Shown: piece by piece, positions 29,367-38,544 of the stretch
How the letters are laid out: each line of letters starts with the position of its first letter
Position numbering within the stretch: the stretch's first letter is position 1
Assembly (NCBI GenBank): GCA_050014835.1
Contig: JBEKCO010000007.1
Location: 1-56,905, forward strand
Source of the DNA: Bog-793 sp050014835
Lineage (GTDB): Bacteria > Actinomycetota > Acidimicrobiia > Acidimicrobiales > Bog-793
Reading direction: 5' to 3'
DNA: 56,905 nt
Notes under the pieces: model-generated
The model's input: the letters and a program-made list of their open reading frames with translations, nothing else
Told to the model about the DNA's origin: nothing
Database searches by the model: none
Position numbers and translations under genes: made by a program

Positions 29367-31052
29367 TCAGGTACCGCGCGGCCGGTTCGGGCCGTCGGGC
29401 CGGTCGCTCACGAGGCGGACCATCTGTCGCCGCCAGGCGGACCTGGTCCGGGCCGCCTCGACGCTGTCGGGGTGCACGAGCCGGGTGAAAGTGGGTTGCC
29501 CGGGACCCCGGTGGAAAGCGAAGGCGCGCTCCTCGATCGCCGTGTCGCCCTTGGTGTAGTGGGCCCGCTGGAGCAGGTAGCCGTGCCACGACGAGACGAG
29601 GAAGGTCTCGAGGAACTTGCCGTGCTCGGTCGCGTCCTCGAACACCCCCCAGCGCGTCCCGCCGAGCCGTCGCCGCACGATGCGGAGGTCGGCCATCGCG
29701 GCGAGGAAGTCGTCGACGTCGTCCTCGTCGATGCGGTACTCGACGAGCACGAGGACCGGGCCGTCGTCGGGGTGAACGTGCTCGCCGACGGTGAGCGCCG
29801 AGTGGGCGACGAGCTCGAGCGACCCCCAATCGACGACCGGCAACCCGAAGCGCGGGATGAGCAGGATCCCCGGTACCAAGGCGACCGCCGCGATGGCGAG
29901 CGTCGTGCGCAAAGGCAGGAAGGTGTCGACGACGCCGAAGGCGATCCCGCCCAGCACGAACGGCCCCTGTAGCACGACGTAGTAGATCGACAGGGCGCGG
30001 GTCTGGACCCACTGCGGGACGGCCTGGCGGGCCGCGATGGTGAGCGTCGTCGTCGCCCAGACCCAGCTCGCCCCCGTGACGACGAGCACGGGGCCCGCGA
30101 CCCAGCGGCTCGGCCAGACGACGAGGACGACGATCGCAACCCCGTTGGCGAGGGCCGCCCCCGCGACGAGGGCGTCGAGGTGCAGGTAACCCCGCAGGCT
30201 TGGCAGCGCGACCGCGGCGGCGATCGCGCCCGCCCCGCCCAAAGCGAGGAAGAGCCCGTACCCGAAGGCCGACGTGTGCAGGTAGTGGTCGGCGAAGAGC
30301 GGGAACAACGCGCCGAGCGCCGCCGCCGGCGTGACGTAGAGGGCGGTGCGGACGGCGACGGCCCGCAGTCCCGGCGTGTTGACGAAGAACCGCCACCCCG
30401 ACGACACCGAGCCGAGGAAACTCTCGACGGCCGTCCCCCCGGGGGTCGAGAGCCGGAGGTTCGATCTCCCGCGCCAGACGTAGAGGAAGCCGACGAGCGG
30501 CAGCATGACCGCGCCGCACACCGCGAAGAACGCCGTGCTCCCGGCGTCGTGGACGACCACGCCACCGAGGACGGGCCCGACCAGCTGGCCGATGTTCCAC
30601 TCGAAGGTGTCGACGCTCATCGCGACGGGGATGAGCTCGGGCCGCACGAGGTTGGAGATCGTCGCCCACCACGACGGCGACGACGTCCCGTTGGCGACGC
30701 CGATACCGGCCATCCCGATGAGCAGCGTGGCCGGGTTGAGGAGGTGGGCCGCGGAGACGAGGACGAGGAAGGCGACCGAGGTGACGAGGAGAATCTTCGC
30801 GACCAAGAGCACGCCGCGCCGGTCACGGTAGTCGGCCGCGGCGCCGGAGAGCGTCACGATGAGGATGCCGGCGAGCGGGCTCATGTCCGTGGCGAGAGCG
30901 ACGAGCACCGGCGAGCGCGTCAGGCGCTCCATGATGAAGCCGCCGAGGAGGGCGATCATCCAGACGCCGATGTTGGCGAACATGCTGGTGCCCTCGAGCC
31001 AACGGAACGAGCGACTTCTCAGGGGTTCGAGAAAGACCGGCACCGCCGCCAA
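29367..31052 (-). CDS. MFS transporter, MFS_3 / EntS-like exporter
   Basis: The 561-residue protein has twelve predicted membrane segments over about 20-410, starting LRSRSFRWLEGTSMFANIG, and a soluble C-terminal part (from about 430) with a hydrophilic alpha-beta fold (VEYRIDEDDVDDFLAAMAD…WHGYLLQRAHYTKGD). This matches the transmembrane secretion effector family (PF05977), which includes enterobactin exporter EntS-like proteins. The TTG at 31052 has GGAGG 12 bases upstream; a GTG at 31043 is a close alternative. Substrate unknown; no siderophore genes are near. Confidence 0.85.
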   Translation of the reverse strand: MAAVPVFLEPLRSRSFRWLEGTSMFANIGVWMIALLGGFIMERLTRSPVLVALATDMSPLAGILIVTLSGAAADYRDRRGVLLVAKILLVTSVAFLVLVSAAHLLNPATLLIGMAGIGVANGTSSPSWWATISNLVRPELIPVAMSVDTFEWNIGQLVGPVLGGVVVHDAGSTAFFAVCGAVMLPLVGFLYVWRGRSNLRLSTPGGTAVESFLGSVSSGWRFFVNTPGLRAVAVRTALYVTPAAALGALFPLFADHYLHTSAFGYGLFLALGGAGAIAAAVALPSLRGYLHLDALVAGAALANGVAIVVLVVWPSRWVAGPVLVVTGASWVWATTTLTIAARQAVPQWVQTRALSIYYVVLQGPFVLGGIAFGVVDTFLPLRTTLAIAAVALVPGILLIPRFGLPVVDWGSLELVAHSALTVGEHVHPDDGPVLVLVEYRIDEDDVDDFLAAMADLRIVRRRLGGTRWGVFEDATEHGKFLETFLVSSWHGYLLQRAHYTKGDTAIEERAFAFHRGPGQPTFTRLVHPDSVEAARTRSAWRRQMVRLVSDRPDGPNRPRGT

Positions 31053-31200
31053 CTCTAGGGACGTCCTCCGGACCCGTGAAGCACAGGTGGTGGCCGCGCT
31101 CGATTCAGCCCGGTATCACGTCTCTCGCTCGAACTGCTCTGCGTTGTGGTGTTGCATCCGTTGCTGACCGAGACCCCACCAGCAGGGGGAGTCGGAGGAA

Positions 31201-31648
31201 ATGATCGGCCGGTCCACTCGTGATCGCAGGCGTCATCCGCTGGCGAAGTTGCTCCTCGTCGGGACGGTCAGCTTCGGCGGGGCCGTGACGCTCGCCACTG
31301 CCACCGGCGCTTCGTCTTCGTTCGTTCCGTATCACCAAGGTCGTTCCCGCCGTGAGCCACGTCGCCCGTAACGGGCCGCGCGATCCGATCACGATCGACG
31401 GGGCGGGCGCCGCGACGTTCCCGATCGCCGCCCACTACGCACCGGCGCCGGGCTGCGCCGGTGCCAACGACTACTGCGCCTCCGAGACGGACACCTTCAC
31501 GGCTGGGACGCACTCGCACATCGGGAAGCAGGCGGCCTGGTGCACGGGAAACGGGGGTAGCAGCTACGGGATGTGGTGCGTGCGGCTCACCGACACGCAC
31601 GGGCACCGGACGCCGAAGGTGAAGTGGTCCCTTAGCCGCTCGGGTTAG
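31201..31648 (+). pseudogene. Small secreted protein split by a frameshift
   Basis: An ATG at 31201, with GGAGG just upstream, opens a signal peptide (HPLAKLLLVGTVSFGGAVTL, then ATATGASS). About 45 codons in, near 31320-31340, the frame must change by one base to enter the downstream frame, which reads ITKVVPAVSHVARNGPRDP and ends WSLSRSG at 31648. The whole is about 149 codons plus one base. The mature part has cysteines in pairs (CAGANDYC; WCTGNGGSSYGMWC), as in small exported, disulfide-bonded proteins. Without correction the export signal and the mature part are separated. Confidence 0.55.
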
Positions 31649-31883
31649 TACGGCCACAGCGAGGCGGTTCCAACCGGACGGCAACCCGGAGACGGACTGC
31701 GAGTCGAGTACCCGCTCCTCTCCTCGTCCCGGTCGTAAGGGACGGCGTGACACCGGCCGGGACCCGTCGGGCGAGCGACTCGCCGGCCGAGCGTCCGGGT
31801 CCAGTTGACGCTCCCTCCCCGGCCGGGCCAGACGACCAGGTCAGCTCGCGTCGCCGCCGCGATCCCGGAGCCCTGGCGGGTCC

Positions 31884-32987
31884 TCAGGCGTCGCGGGTCA
31901 TCATGCGCCAGGCGCCGAGGACCAACCAGACGACGATCCAGCCGACGATGACGGCGATCATCGCCCACGTCGGCATGGCCGGAATCCCGAGCACCGCCCG
32001 GCCGCCGAAGGCTGCATGCGCGCCAGAGCCGCGACCGGTCACGTTGCTGGCCAGTCCGGCGGGTCGGAGCTGGTCCATCGCCACACCGACGATGAGGCGC
32101 TGGCCGTTAAGGAAATACGGGATCTCCGCCGTCGCGAGGATCGGCGTGATGATGATCTCGAGCACGATCATGAGGATCGTGGAGAGCGTTCGCTGGCCGG
32201 TGAGCGAGCCGAGACCCAGGCCGACCAGGAACCCGATCACCACGTCGAGCGTGAACCAGAGCCCGATCTTCACCATCTCATTCATGGGCGGATTGAGGAC
32301 CGTGGGCTCGATGCTGAGGTAGCCCTCGTAGATCGCCGGCATCGAGCTCTTGACGAGCGTCCTCGCCTGGGCGGCGGAAACGGGGCCCTTCCCGAGGGCC
32401 TTCTCGATCTGCTGCGGGTGATCGAGGAGCCAGGTCTTGAGCTGGGTCTCGCTGAGGTGGACCGGGATGGTCATGCCGTTGTCGTTGATCGTCGTCGTCT
32501 GGGGGGAGCCCTCATAGGCGGTCACGAGGCAGACCATCGCGAACGCCACGGCGATGAGCGGCAACAGGATGGACAGGCCGGCGGGGATGCGCGCGGCGAA
32601 AAGCGAGAGCCGCGACCGGCCCGTGATCACGAGGTGGCGGAAGACCCCGTCGACGAGGTCGGTCGTCCCCGCCGAGGCGCCGAGCGTCGCGGCGATGATG
32701 AACCCGAAATCGGCCATCGCGTTCGAGAGGGCCGAGAAGACGCTCGGGCTTCCCGCCGGGCCGTAGCTGTTCGGGTCGACCGCGTGGAACAGCAGCCGGA
32801 GGCCGAGGACGAGGACCGGCAGGCCGAGGGTGAGAAGCACCGTGACCACCATGAGGCCCCGGCGCTTGCGCATCTCGAGCCGCTTCGTCCGAATGAGGTC
32901 CCACGTCGGGATCCACGATCCGGCGCCGCGACCCCGTGGAGCCGCGACGGCGGACGCCGGGACCGCGGCGGCGGTCTGGTCGGTCAC
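31884..32987 (-). CDS. ABC-2 type transporter permease
   Basis: The 367-residue protein has an N-terminal cytoplasmic stretch, a first membrane segment at about 50-72 (LMVVTVLLTLGLPVLVLGL), a long exported loop (about 160-230), and a further group of segments to the C-terminus, as in ABC-2 exporters. The GTG at 32987 overlaps the stop of the ATPase gene as GTGA, so the two subunits are coupled. Substrate unknown; drug, lantibiotic or polymer export are all possible. Confidence 0.85.
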   Translation of the reverse strand: MTDQTAAAVPASAVAAPRGRGAGSWIPTWDLIRTKRLEMRKRRGLMVVTVLLTLGLPVLVLGLRLLFHAVDPNSYGPAGSPSVFSALSNAMADFGFIIAATLGASAGTTDLVDGVFRHLVITGRSRLSLFAARIPAGLSILLPLIAVAFAMVCLVTAYEGSPQTTTINDNGMTIPVHLSETQLKTWLLDHPQQIEKALGKGPVSAAQARTLVKSSMPAIYEGYLSIEPTVLNPPMNEMVKIGLWFTLDVVIGFLVGLGLGSLTGQRTLSTILMIVLEIIITPILATAEIPYFLNGQRLIVGVAMDQLRPAGLASNVTGRGSGAHAAFGGRAVLGIPAMPTWAMIAVIVGWIVVWLVLGAWRMMTRDA

Positions 32988-34294
32988 GCCTGCTCCCCGA
33001 AACGGCTCGTCACCGACAAGAACCAGTCCTCGAGCGACGTGCGCACCTCCTGGAGGCCGTAGACGGAGATTCCGACCTCGACCAGTCGGCGGTTCAGCTC
33101 GGCGACGGCCTCCCGGTTCGCCCCGGCGCGCAGCGTCACCGTCAGCCCCGTCCTGCCCGCGGCGACGTCGAGCGCGAGGTTCGCCGCACCGATGACGCCG
33201 GCGGCCTTCGCCGGGTCGTCGCAGTCCACCTGCACGACGACGCTCGTCGTGCCGTGCAGGAGCTCCTCGATCGGCCCCTGACGGATGACGCGGCCGCGAT
33301 CGACGATCGCCACCGCGTCGCACGTGCGCTCGACCTCGTCAAGGAGGTGCGACGACAGCATCACGGTCCGGCCCTCGGCGACGAGGCTCTGGATCATCAT
33401 CCGCATGCTCTGGATTCCGGCCGGGTCGAGCCCGTTCATCGGCTCGTCCAGTATGAGCAGCTCCGGGTCGCCGAGCAGGCACGCCGCGACCCCGAGACGC
33501 TGGCGCATGCCCATCGAGTACGAGCCGACCTTGTCGTCTGCCCGATCGGTGAGCCCCACGCGGGCAAGGCCCGACCCGATCCGGTCTTCGGCGCCGGCGC
33601 CGCGTGCCGCAGCGAGCAACAGGAGGTTCTGCCGCCCGGTGAGGTGATCGTGGAAACGGGGCTCGTCGACGATGGCTCCCACACGGGCGAGCGCCCGGCT
33701 GCGCTCGCGGGGCACGGGGACGCCGAGAAGCGACATCGTCCCGCCGTCCGCCCGGGTCAGCCCGAGCAGGGTCCGGATGAGCGTCGTCTTGCCGGCGCCG
33801 TTCGGCCCGAGGCAGCCGAAGGCGCTCCCCCGCGGCACGAGCAGTTCCACGTCGTTGACGGCGACGGTCGTGCCGAAGCGCTTCGTGAGCCCGTGGGTCT
33901 CGACGGCCCAGCCTCGGCCTGCGTCCGGAGGACGCCAGGCGGCCGGCGTCGCTGCCGGCTCGAAGACGGCTCCAGGCCCGCTCGGCGCGGCGGGTCTTCC
34001 GCCGACGGGCTCGGCCGGGTCAGCCCGGCTCGGCTCCGGCGGGGGGGGTCCGCCCGGGGAGGCCACGTCGGCGACCCCGGGGGCGGGGGGCGCGACCGCC
34101 GTACCCGGCGGTCCGGCGTCCGGACGACCCGCGTGCCGACCCCAGTCGTCGTCCTTGTGCCTGGCCTTCCGTCCGCCGCTCCGGCGGAGGACGACGACGA
34201 CGACGATGATGACGACGACGAGGAGGATGAGCAGGAAGAACCCGCCGTGGCGCCCGTGCGCCGCCGTCGTCGTCGTCGCCGCGAAGGTCAACAC
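32984..34294 (-). CDS. ABC transporter ATPase with N-terminal membrane anchor
   Basis: The ATPase domain (about 130-436) is standard: Walker A GPNGAGKTT at 163-171, signature SYSMGMRQRLGVAA, Walker B LLILDEPMNGLDP and a switch histidine (SSHLLDE). In front of it lies an extension unusual for the family: a hydrophobic segment at 17-36 (GGFFLLILLVVVIIVVVVV), a basic stop sequence, and a linker of about 90 residues rich in Pro, Ala and Gly. The GTG at 34294 starts it. The Val-rich segment comes from a GAC/GTC-repeat-like stretch of DNA, so a start nearer 33910 remains possible. It forms a pair with the permease. Confidence 0.82.
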   Translation of the reverse strand: MLTFAATTTTAAHGRHGGFFLLILLVVVIIVVVVVLRRSGGRKARHKDDDWGRHAGRPDAGPPGTAVAPPAPGVADVASPGGPPPPEPSRADPAEPVGGRPAAPSGPGAVFEPAATPAAWRPPDAGRGWAVETHGLTKRFGTTVAVNDVELLVPRGSAFGCLGPNGAGKTTLIRTLLGLTRADGGTMSLLGVPVPRERSRALARVGAIVDEPRFHDHLTGRQNLLLLAAARGAGAEDRIGSGLARVGLTDRADDKVGSYSMGMRQRLGVAACLLGDPELLILDEPMNGLDPAGIQSMRMMIQSLVAEGRTVMLSSHLLDEVERTCDAVAIVDRGRVIRQGPIEELLHGTTSVVVQVDCDDPAKAAGVIGAANLALDVAAGRTGLTVTLRAGANREAVAELNRRLVEVGISVYGLQEVRTSLEDWFLSVTSRFGEQA

Positions 34295-34337
34295 CGCGGG
34301 CCGCGATGTTCAGACAGGTTCGGGCGAGCTGGTTCGG

Positions 34338-34934
34338 TCAAGGCGCGAGGGACCCGTCCGCGACCGCCTGGGCCGTCCCCCGGATCGTCTGGCCCCGCTC
34401 CTTGGCGGATTTCTCGATGAAGGCGAACGCCTCGGGCTCGGTCATGCTGTGGTCGTCCATCAACAGGCCTTTGGCGCGGTCGACGGCGAGGCGCGTCTCC
34501 CGCCGCTGGGCAAGACCGATCTCGTCGTCGCTCAGCGCGGCGAATTCCGCCTCGAGCGCCTGGGCCTCGGCGAAACGGCCGAGGGCGACCTCGATCGCGG
34601 GCAGGAGCTCCTCACGCTGGAACGGCTTCACGAGGTAGGCCTGCGCGCCCGCGTCACGGGCGCGCTCGATGAAGTTGCGCTCGCTGAACGCGGTCAAGAT
34701 GACGACGGCCGTGCGCACCGAAGAGTGGATCGCGGCCGCGGCCTGGAGCCCGTCCATCCCCGGCATCTTGATGTCCAAGATGACGAGGTCGGGATGCAGG
34801 TTGCGAACGAGCTCGACGGCCTCGTCGCCCCGGCCGGTCGAGCCGACGACTTCGAAGCCCTCCTCCGCGAGGATCTCGCACAGGTCGAGCCGCACGACGG
34901 CCTCGTCCTCGGCGATCACGACGGTTCTTGCCAC
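34338..34934 (-). CDS. pdtaR: ANTAR-domain response regulator, PdtaR-like
   Basis: The 198-residue protein has a receiver domain (1-120) with phospho-acceptor D54 (VILDIKMPGMDG), acidic D10/E11 and K104 (AYLVKPF). The C-terminal ANTAR domain (about 125-190, RRETRLAVDRAKGLLMDDHS…EAFAFIEKSA) binds two-hexaloop RNA hairpins and acts as an antiterminator. It matches mycobacterial PdtaR (Rv1626), which also lies near polA. GTG at 34934 has GGGG six bases upstream. No histidine kinase is encoded next to it. Confidence 0.92.
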   Translation of the reverse strand: MARTVVIAEDEAVVRLDLCEILAEEGFEVVGSTGRGDEAVELVRNLHPDLVILDIKMPGMDGLQAAAAIHSSVRTAVVILTAFSERNFIERARDAGAQAYLVKPFQREELLPAIEVALGRFAEAQALEAEFAALSDDEIGLAQRRETRLAVDRAKGLLMDDHSMTEPEAFAFIEKSAKERGQTIRGTAQAVADGSLAP

Positions 34935-35023
34935 TTGTCACCCCGTTCCCGTACTGCCGTTACTTGGCGGAATCGACCAACACCCAACTGCTTCGGCCCG
35001 ATCGCAAAGCTCCGGACCGAACG

Positions 35024-35326
35024 TTAGACGAGGAGGTCGCCGATCAGCTCATCCTGGGCGCGTTCGAGCTCGGCGATCGACTGGCGCGCCGCGTCGCGGG
35101 TGTGCGCCATCTGGCCGGCGTGGCGCTGCGCCTCGGCGAAGACCTGCATCGCGAGCGGGGTCTCGGCGACGATCGCCCGGACCTTCGCCTCGTCGGCCTG
35201 CTCGACGAGCGCGTCGAGCTGCGCCTCGATCACCTCGAGCTCGGCTCGCGCCCGGTCGAGGCGCGCCGACACGTCGAACAGCCGCCGCTCTGCGCGTTGG
35301 CGGCGATCGGTGAGACCCGGCCGCAT
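35024..35326 (-). CDS. Small coiled-coil protein
   Basis: The 100-residue product is almost entirely helical (RRQRAERRLFDVSARLDRARA, then EVIEAQLDALVEQADE) and looks like a cytoplasmic coiled coil with no signal or membrane part. ATG at 35326 has TAGACT seven bases upstream, matching a -10 for a leaderless mRNA inside the end of the preceding menC-like gene. Function unknown. A longer frame upstream overlaps that gene and is less likely. Confidence 0.7.
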   Translation of the reverse strand: MRPGLTDRRQRAERRLFDVSARLDRARAELEVIEAQLDALVEQADEAKVRAIVAETPLAMQVFAEAQRHAGQMAHTRDAARQSIAELERAQDELIGDLLV

Positions 35327-35336
35327 AATGGTCAGT

Positions 35337-36464
35337 CTACGACGGCCCGAAGACCCGGCACCTCGCGGTCGCCGCCTCGACGACCGCGAGGTCGAGCACA
35401 TCACCGAGTCCGGGCGCCGTGGGAACGCGGAGCCCGCCGTCGACGAGCTCGTGCGGCGCGGTGATGTCGGGACGGAAGTAGCGGTCGGAGGCGCCGAGAT
35501 CGCCCGGCAGGTCGAATCCGTCGAGGGCGCCGACCGCGATCGTGGCGGCCCGGGCGAGGCCCGCCTCGAGCATCCCGCCGATCGACAGGTGCATCCCCGC
35601 CGCGACGCAGGCGTCGTGGACGCGCACCGCGGCGGCGATCCCCCCGAGACGGGCGAGTTTCACGACGACGCCCGAACAAGCCCGCGCCCGCAATGCCGCC
35701 TCCAGCGCGGCCAGCGAGTCGATCGCCTCGTCGAGGACGACCGGGGTCGCGCTCTCGGCGACGAGGCGCGCCGAACCGGCGAGGTCACGGCGATCGAGTG
35801 GCTGCTCGATCGCCGCTAGGCCGAGCGCGTCGATCGCGCGCAGCGCGGCGCGGTGACCCGTGTCCGAAAGGTCGTAGGAACAGTTGGCGTCGGCGACGAG
35901 GATGACGTCCGGGAACTCGCTGCGCAACGCGGCGAGCGGGATGACGTCGCGCCCGGGGGCGATCTTCAGCTTCACCCGTCGGTAGCCGGCCGCGACAGTG
36001 GAGCGGGCGGCCGCGACGACCGAGGACGTGGCGCCCATCCCGAGCGTCGCACCCGCGGGGATCGTCGTTCGGGTCGCCCCGAGTGACGCGGCAAGCGACT
36101 GCCCGGCCGCGCGCAACTCGGCGTCGAGCAACGCCATCTCGAGGGCGGCCTTCGCCATCGGATTGCCGGGAACCACGTCGAGGAGCGCGATGGCGTCTTC
36201 CGCCGAGCCCAGTTCAGCGGGGCGTCCGTCGCCACCGAGTAGCAGAGGGATGAGGTGTTCGGCGAGCACAGCCTCCGCCCCGTCGGCGTGCTCGTCGGTG
36301 TAGTTCGGTTCCGCCAGCGCGTCGCACTCGCCGTTGCCGGCGCCGTCCTCGGTCTCGACGTGCACGAGAACGACGGGGCGACGCTGGTGGGTCCCGATCG
36401 CGGTCACAAGCGGCGTCACGAGTTCGAGCTCGAGCCGACGGAGCTCGACCGTCCGGATCCTCAT
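35337..36464 (-). CDS. menC: o-Succinylbenzoate synthase / N-acylamino acid racemase family enzyme
   Basis: The 375-residue enolase-superfamily protein has the catalytic KxK at 165-167 (VKLKI), metal ligands D192 (VADANCSY), E220 (AIEQPL) and D245 (VLDEAI), and the second lysine K269 (VVVKLARLGG). This is the OSBS/NAAAR subgroup of the muconate-lactonising group. In menaquinone synthesis OSBS dehydrates SHCHC to o-succinylbenzoate. No other men genes are in the window, so racemase activity is an alternative. ATG at 36464 lacks a clear ribosome site. Confidence 0.85.
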   Translation of the reverse strand: MRIRTVELRRLELELVTPLVTAIGTHQRRPVVLVHVETEDGAGNGECDALAEPNYTDEHADGAEAVLAEHLIPLLLGGDGRPAELGSAEDAIALLDVVPGNPMAKAALEMALLDAELRAAGQSLAASLGATRTTIPAGATLGMGATSSVVAAARSTVAAGYRRVKLKIAPGRDVIPLAALRSEFPDVILVADANCSYDLSDTGHRAALRAIDALGLAAIEQPLDRRDLAGSARLVAESATPVVLDEAIDSLAALEAALRARACSGVVVKLARLGGIAAAVRVHDACVAAGMHLSIGGMLEAGLARAATIAVGALDGFDLPGDLGASDRYFRPDITAPHELVDGGLRVPTAPGLGDVLDLAVVEAATARCRVFGPS

Positions 36465-36506
36465 CGCGCCAGGTTCGCGCCCCGCCCGCGGTGCTGGCGA
36501 GCCCGG

Positions 36507-36776
36507 TTATCGCTGGGCGTGCGCCAGCACCTCACCGACCTCGACGATGCCGGCCGTCACGGAGCCATGGGGCATTCCGAGGACGATGTCGACGAGTTTC
36601 TGGGCACAAGGCTCGTTCTCGAACACGACCAACGCGGTGCGTTTGTCATGCGACGTCGCGAGCCAGTATCCGGCGACGAACCCCGGCATGGCGCGGATCT
36701 GGTCCACCAGGCCACCGAGCTCCTGGTCGGCGGCAGCCCGGTCGTTGAACGTCGCCGGGATGACGACTGCGTGCAT
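36507..36776 (-). CDS. ABM-like (antibiotic biosynthesis monooxygenase fold) protein
   Basis: The 89-residue protein has the short ferredoxin-like fold of ABM-family proteins: MHAVVIPATFNDRAAADQEL, IRAMPGFVAGYWLATS and TALVVFENEPCAQKLVD. These are usually dimers that act in small-molecule or stress metabolism; catalytic residues are not clear. ATG at 36776 has GGGGGGG four bases upstream. A longer frame to 36830 has no ribosome site. Confidence 0.7.
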   Translation of the reverse strand: MHAVVIPATFNDRAAADQELGGLVDQIRAMPGFVAGYWLATSHDKRTALVVFENEPCAQKLVDIVLGMPHGSVTAGIVEVGEVLAHAQR

Positions 36777-36909
36777 GGAGCCCCCCCGCCAGTGACCACC
36801 TCCACTGGGGAAGGCTAACGGCGCGAGCACGGAACGCTGTCCGATTCCGGACGAGGAAGGACGGCACGCCGGTCGGTAACCTTGGTTGATCGACGGCGTG
36901 AACCGTCAG

Positions 36910-36992
<83 letters not shown>

Positions 36993-37440
36993 CTCCGTTC
37001 GAGCCGAACCGAGAAGGTGGCCGTCGTGCCAGTGGCGAGCCGGTGGCTCCTCCTGGCCAGCGGGATTCCGGCTCTGGCGAGGCCGATCTCGCCCCGGCAG
37101 TCAGCTCTGCGACAGCCCGGCTCCACCTGCACCGCGCCCTCGAGCACTCGGCCTCCGGGTTGCAAGCACACTCAAGAAGACGGGCCGACACGCACTCTGA
37201 GCACGGCCCACAGCCGGGCTCGAGGAGCGCGAAAGCGTTGCCCCGACGCGCCGGATGGCGTCGCATCATTCCGGCCCTGCGGCATGGGTGGACAGGCGGA
37301 CTGCCGTCCAGGTCGCCGACTCCGCTCACCCGGGCGTTTGGTGGTCGGCGTTACTGGATCGCTCGATGAGACGACCAGCGCCGCAGTGTCGTCAGTTCGG
37401 ATGCAGTCGGAACGCCCCGCGGGCGATCCTTCATCGGCGC
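36993..37440 (+). other. Intergenic stretch with no recognised gene
   Basis: About 450 bases follow the tRNA. Only short frames without ribosome sites are present on either strand, and I see no conserved motif, repeat or clear terminator. Confidence 0.5.
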
Positions 37441-37938
37441 TCAGGCGCAGTTCCAGCTGCCCTTGAGGTAGACATTCCCCTTCGCCGTACCCTCGTGCAA
37501 GCCGAGTGTCGCGTTGATGGATCCCGTCGCTCCCGCCTTGCCGACGGTCAGCGTCCCAGCCGAAGAGACCCAGGCGTAGGCGATGCCACCCATGAGTACG
37601 ACGTTCAGCTTGGGGGACAGGATGGTAGAGGGGGACAACTTCCACGTACCGGGACGGGTCACTTTGTTGAAGATGATCGACCAAGCCTGGGCCTTCTTCG
37701 GCGACAGCTTGGCGCTGTTCCAGCTGAACGTCTCCTGACCACCGTTCAGCCCCGAACAGGTGACGTTCGGCACAACCTTGAGCGTGCCTGTGAGCGCCCC
37801 GCTCACGGTAATGACGTTTGTCGACCCGGCACCGGCACCGCTCGCGGGCAGCAGGGCCGCCGCGAACGACACGACAAGCACGAGAGGCAGCAGACGCAAC
37901 ACGCTCGAGGTTCTGGATTCCAGATTGCGAACTTTCAT
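37441..37938 (-). CDS. Small secreted protein
   Basis: The 165-residue protein has a signal peptide (basic MKVRNLESRTSS, core LRLLPLVLVVSFAAALLP, Ala-rich end near 39). The mature part is predicted beta-rich (STNVITVSGALTGTLKVVPN; TWKLSPSTILSPKLNVVLMG) with two cysteines that may pair (VTCSGLNGG and the terminal SWNCA). ATG at 37938 has AAAGGA six bases upstream. I do not recognise the family. It is a single gene on the minus strand. Confidence 0.75.
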   Translation of the reverse strand: MKVRNLESRTSSVLRLLPLVLVVSFAAALLPASGAGAGSTNVITVSGALTGTLKVVPNVTCSGLNGGQETFSWNSAKLSPKKAQAWSIIFNKVTRPGTWKLSPSTILSPKLNVVLMGGIAYAWVSSAGTLTVGKAGATGSINATLGLHEGTAKGNVYLKGSWNCA

Positions 37939-38404
37939 GGCGATCCTTTCGCCGCATAGGCGGCCGACCCCCGATGGTAACCGGCGCCATCCGCGCGTGA
38001 CGCTAACGGTGGCGTGGGACCGTCGCGTGGGAACGGGACGGCTCGGAGAGCCCGACGAGCGGTCACCGCAGCAAATGTGCGACGTCGCGAGAACCCTCCC
38101 AAACCGCGCTGAACAACGGAATGCGGCCGAGCAAGATCGCCCGTGAGACGAACAGCCGGAGAACGACACGGATGCGGTGCCAGAGGGGAAGAAGCAACCG
38201 CCTGGCCGCCGCGGCGCCCCGAGGAGGCGGGGATCGCGGCCCAAGAACCCGCGGCCAGGACGGTGATCGCCATCCTTCGCGGCATCGGGCACCCCCCGGG
38301 TCGATGTGACCGTGAGCATGCGACCCGATCCGGGGAGCCGAGGCTGACGCGCCGGATCCGTCCTTGACGCCGACGGCCCGGCGACCCCGGCGAGACGCTC
38401 CCGT
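37939..38404 (+). other. Intergenic stretch with no recognised gene
   Basis: Several overlapping frames exist on both strands, none with a ribosome site or recognised motif. One minus frame ends LWHRIRVVLRLFVSRAI…, which looks like it could be a decayed membrane protein, but I cannot support a gene. Confidence 0.4.
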
Positions 38405-38470
38405 GCTGGTCACGCGGTTCCGTTTAGCGTCAGCCGCCTCCGTTCCTTAGAGTTGCCAGGCGTAACCAGC
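38405..38470 (+). promoter_or_regulatory. fab operon promoter region with inverted repeat
   Basis: GCTGGTCACGC (38405-38415) and GCGTAACCAGC (38460-38470) are inverted copies with one mismatch. A -10 candidate TAGAGT (38448-38453) lies between them; no good -35 is seen. The fabD start follows 75 bases later. The repeat may be an operator of a fatty-acid regulator, by position only. Confidence 0.35.
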
Positions 38471-38544
38471 ACGAGACCTGGGGAGTCGAGCTCCCCCGGT
38501 GCCTCGCCCGGCGCCGTGGTCCGCAGTCCGAAGGGGGCGTTTGC

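Noticed and set aside
34190..34260. Poly-Asp/Glu plus-strand frame from the GAC-rich stretch
   Set aside because: It is the opposite strand of the Val-rich membrane segment of the ABC ATPase; no start or ribosome site of its own.
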